Of a stretch of DNA of 16,533 nt, positions 14,752-16,533 are shown piece after piece (positions within the stretch are counted from its first letter, which is position 1; each line of letters starts with the position of its first letter). Position numbers and translations under genes: made by a program. Under the pieces are notes generated by a model. That model was not told the DNA's origin. It saw only the letters and a program-made list of their open reading frames with translations, and searched no databases. Origin of the DNA: Pseudomonadota bacterium (GTDB taxonomy: Bacteria > Pseudomonadota > Alphaproteobacteria > Ferrovibrionales > Ferrovibrionaceae); the NCBI GenBank assembly GCA_023434425.1, contig JAEYSS010000037.1, positions 1-16,533 of the forward strand, read 5' to 3'.

Positions 14752-15804
14752 CTAGCGCCAGTGCCCGCTGGGGGCATCGACGGCGCCGCTGATCAGGTTC
14801 TGCGTATATAGCGCGTTGAGGTCGAGATAGACATCGGGCAAAGCCGTGCGGATGCTCTCGATCAGGCGGCGCACCTGCTTCTCCTGTTCGCGACGGATGG
14901 TTTCGGCCGCGGCGACCTCGACGGCCACAAAGCTGAGCGTATCGCCCGGCTTCATGCGGCCGACGCGGGCCAGGTCGGCCGAGATCACCGTGGCGATCTT
15001 GGTATAACCGCCGGTGGTCTGGCGGTCGGCCATCAGGATGATCGGCTTGCCGTTGCCCGGCACCTGGATCGAGCCGGTGACGACGCCTTCCGAGGCAATG
15101 TCGGCGCCGCGCGTATGCTCCACAGTCTCACCTTCCAGCCGGATGCCCATGCGGTCGGCTTCCTTGGTCACCGTGTAGGTTGCCGACAGGAACGTCTCGA
15201 TGCCCTTGGCGGTGAAGCGGTCATCCTGCGGGCCGAGCACGACGCGCACAGGTCCGCTGCCGTAATCGATCTCCTCGGCCAGTTCGCGCTCGTCGGCCTC
15301 AGTGACAACCATATTGAGCGGCAGCCGGTCGCCGACCTTCAGCGCACGGCCTTCGAAACCGCCGAGGCCGGAACGCATATAGGTCGAGAGACTGCCCATG
15401 AAGGCGGGGATCGCGAATCCGCCAGCGACAGCCAGATAGGCAATGCCGCCCTCTTCCACCACGCCGATGGTCAGCCTGTCGCCGCGCTTGAGCAGCAGCG
15501 AACGCCATGGCTTCACGCTGCGCGCCTCGCCGCCATCGGCCGGCTGCAGGGTCAGTTTCGCCTTGCCGCCGAGTACGACGCGCACGCCGTCGCTGGCCGC
15601 CGTCAGCGTCGGACCGAGATAACCGATTTCCAGCGCCGCCGTATTTTCCGGATTGCCCACCACGGCATTGGCGAGGCGGAAGGCAATGGCATCGGTGGCG
15701 CCGGCCACCGGCATGCCGAGCGCCTGCGCGCCCAGCCGGCCGAGATCCTGCACCGAGGTCATCAGGCCCGGTGCGGCCACCTCAAGGAAACCAGCGGCGC
15801 TCAC
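14752..15804 (-). CDS. pxpC: 5-oxoprolinase subunit PxpC (KipA / AHS2 family)
   Basis: This 350-residue protein is the carboxyltransferase-type (AHS2) subunit of ATP-dependent 5-oxoprolinase. Family marks include LEVAAPGLMTSVQDLGRLGAQALGMPVAGATDAIAFRLANAVVGN at residues 7-51, LAVAGGFAIPAFMGSLSTYMRSGLGGFEGRALKVGD, RVVLGPQDDRF and DRQTTGGYTKIATVISADLARVGRMKPGD. It starts with GTG at 15804 and shares a 4-bp overlap (GTGA) with the end of pxpB, so the two are coupled; AGGGTG lies upstream. A helical tail (EVAAAETIRREQEKQVRRLIESI) closes the protein, extending beyond the catalytic fold as in many proteobacterial members. Confidence 0.94.
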   Translation of the reverse strand: MSAAGFLEVAAPGLMTSVQDLGRLGAQALGMPVAGATDAIAFRLANAVVGNPENTAALEIGYLGPTLTAASDGVRVVLGGKAKLTLQPADGGEARSVKPWRSLLLKRGDRLTIGVVEEGGIAYLAVAGGFAIPAFMGSLSTYMRSGLGGFEGRALKVGDRLPLNMVVTEADERELAEEIDYGSGPVRVVLGPQDDRFTAKGIETFLSATYTVTKEADRMGIRLEGETVEHTRGADIASEGVVTGSIQVPGNGKPIILMADRQTTGGYTKIATVISADLARVGRMKPGDTLSFVAVEVAAAETIRREQEKQVRRLIESIRTALPDVYLDLNALYTQNLISGAVDAPSGHWR

Positions 15805-16529
15805 GATGTCACCCTGAGGGCGGCGTAATCGAAACTGCCGCCCTCGACCCGGCGCAGCATGGCGGCATAGTCATCGGTGGAGACGGCGAAATAGGTCACT
15901 TCGTCGCCGGCCGCGAGCAGGATCGGCTCGGCCCGCGCAGCATCGAACAACCTGAGCGGCGTGCGGCCAAGCAGATGCCAGCCGCCCGGGCTTTCCCAGG
16001 GATAGATCGTGGTCATCGATTCGGCGATGGCCACCGAGCCCTGCGGCACCTTGGTGCGCGGCGAGGACCGGCGCGGCAGATGCAGCGTGGCCTCCAGCCC
16101 GCCCATATAGGCCAGCCCCGGCATGAAACCGAGCATATAGACGAAATACCGCCCGCCGGTATGGATCTCGATCACCTGCTGCGGCGTCAGTTTGCAGTTC
16201 TGTGCGACCTCCTGCAGGTCGAGCCCGAATTCTTCCGTATAGCAAACCGGCAGACGCCACAGCCGGCCGGCGCGCTGCTGCGGCTTCAGACCATCCAGCA
16301 GGCCGCGCACATGCGTTTCGAGATCGGCACGGCTGGTGGCGAGCGGATCGTATTGCACCAGCAGGGCGCGGAAGGAGGGAACGGTTTCGACCAAACCGAC
16401 GGGACGCGTATCACTGAGCGCCGCATGCAGCGCCATCACCATGGCATTGATGCCGCGGTCGATGCCGTCGCCGAACTCGACGCTGAAGCCGGTATCGCCG
16501 AAGGACCGGATCTGGGGATAGGCGCTCAT
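15801..16529 (-). CDS. pxpB: 5-oxoprolinase subunit PxpB (KipI / AHS1 family)
   Basis: This 242-residue protein is the AHS1 (KipI-like) partner of PxpC. It begins IRSFGDTGFSVEFGDGIDRGINAMVMALHAAL, the typical start of the family. It continues with VPSFRALLVQYDPL, LPVCYTEEFGLDLQEVAQNCKLTPQQVIEIHTGGRYFVYMLGFMPGLAYMGGL (about 94-143), SSPRTKVPQGSVAIAESMTTIYPWESPGGWHLLGRTPLRLFD and AGDEVTYFAVS. The gene is complete; its ATG at 16529 lies 4 bp from the right edge, so its promoter and Shine-Dalgarno are outside the window. It is the first pxp gene visible. Confidence 0.95.
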   Translation of the reverse strand: MSAYPQIRSFGDTGFSVEFGDGIDRGINAMVMALHAALSDTRPVGLVETVPSFRALLVQYDPLATSRADLETHVRGLLDGLKPQQRAGRLWRLPVCYTEEFGLDLQEVAQNCKLTPQQVIEIHTGGRYFVYMLGFMPGLAYMGGLEATLHLPRRSSPRTKVPQGSVAIAESMTTIYPWESPGGWHLLGRTPLRLFDAARAEPILLAAGDEVTYFAVSTDDYAAMLRRVEGGSFDYAALRVTS

Positions 16530-16533
16530 GCCT

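Noticed and set aside
14752..16529. AHS1/AHS2 pair as part of urea carboxylase or urea amidolyase, given the urea genes nearby
   Set aside because: There is no biotin carboxylase or allophanate hydrolase domain, and the pair is directly followed by a LamB/YcsF gene, which is the 5-oxoprolinase arrangement.

Overview
The window is about 16.5 kb of high-GC DNA. All 14 recognisable genes, including one cut off at the left edge, lie on the minus strand. GC-rich codon use, TctABC and UrtA-type transporters and a Gfo/Idh plus TIM-barrel catabolic cluster fit a free-living or rhizosphere alphaproteobacterium, possibly Rhodospirillales-like. No marker gene here fixes the genus. I see no tRNA, rRNA, insertion sequence or CRISPR array.

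Layout in transcription order, from the right edge leftwards. (1) pxpB-pxpC-pxpA (16529 to 13970) form an ATP-dependent 5-oxoprolinase operon, with pxpB and pxpC overlapping. (2) 13850 to 12240 encodes an outer-membrane protein with an inverse-autotransporter (type Ve) barrel at the N-terminus and a beta-helix-like passenger. (3) 12166 to 11516 is a TetR-family regulator. (4) 11387 to 8222 encodes a tripartite tricarboxylate transporter in the order tctC, tctB, tctA, with a strong hairpin between tctC and tctB. (5) 8130 to 2689 is a tight five-gene catabolic operon: a TIM-barrel epimerase-like protein, an enolase-superfamily enzyme, a Gfo/Idh/MocA dehydrogenase, a DUF993 aldolase-like protein and a second TIM-barrel epimerase-like protein. 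(6) 2606 to 1755 is ureD, a urease accessory gene. (7) 1449 to 157 is urtA, the urea-binding protein, followed at the left edge by the first codons of what is probably urtB.

The most interesting part is the 2.7-11.5 kb block. Two nearly identical 16-bp operator-like sites (GTAACCAGTCAGTTAC at 8164-8179 and GTAACCGGTCAGTTAC at 11470-11485) lie in front of the catabolic operon and in front of the transporter operon. The second site lies between the TetR gene and tctC. This suggests one regulon that imports a carboxylate, perhaps an acid sugar, through TctABC and degrades it by dehydrogenation, epimerisation, enolase-type chemistry and aldol cleavage. I cannot match the five-enzyme combination to a pathway I know.

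The left end is nitrogen related. The 305-bp gap before urtA holds a textbook sigma-54 promoter (TGGCAC-N5-TTGC), a perfect 11-bp-arm palindrome just upstream of it, an AT-rich stretch, and a set of helically spaced TGACTC/TGAGTCA elements at the end of ureD.
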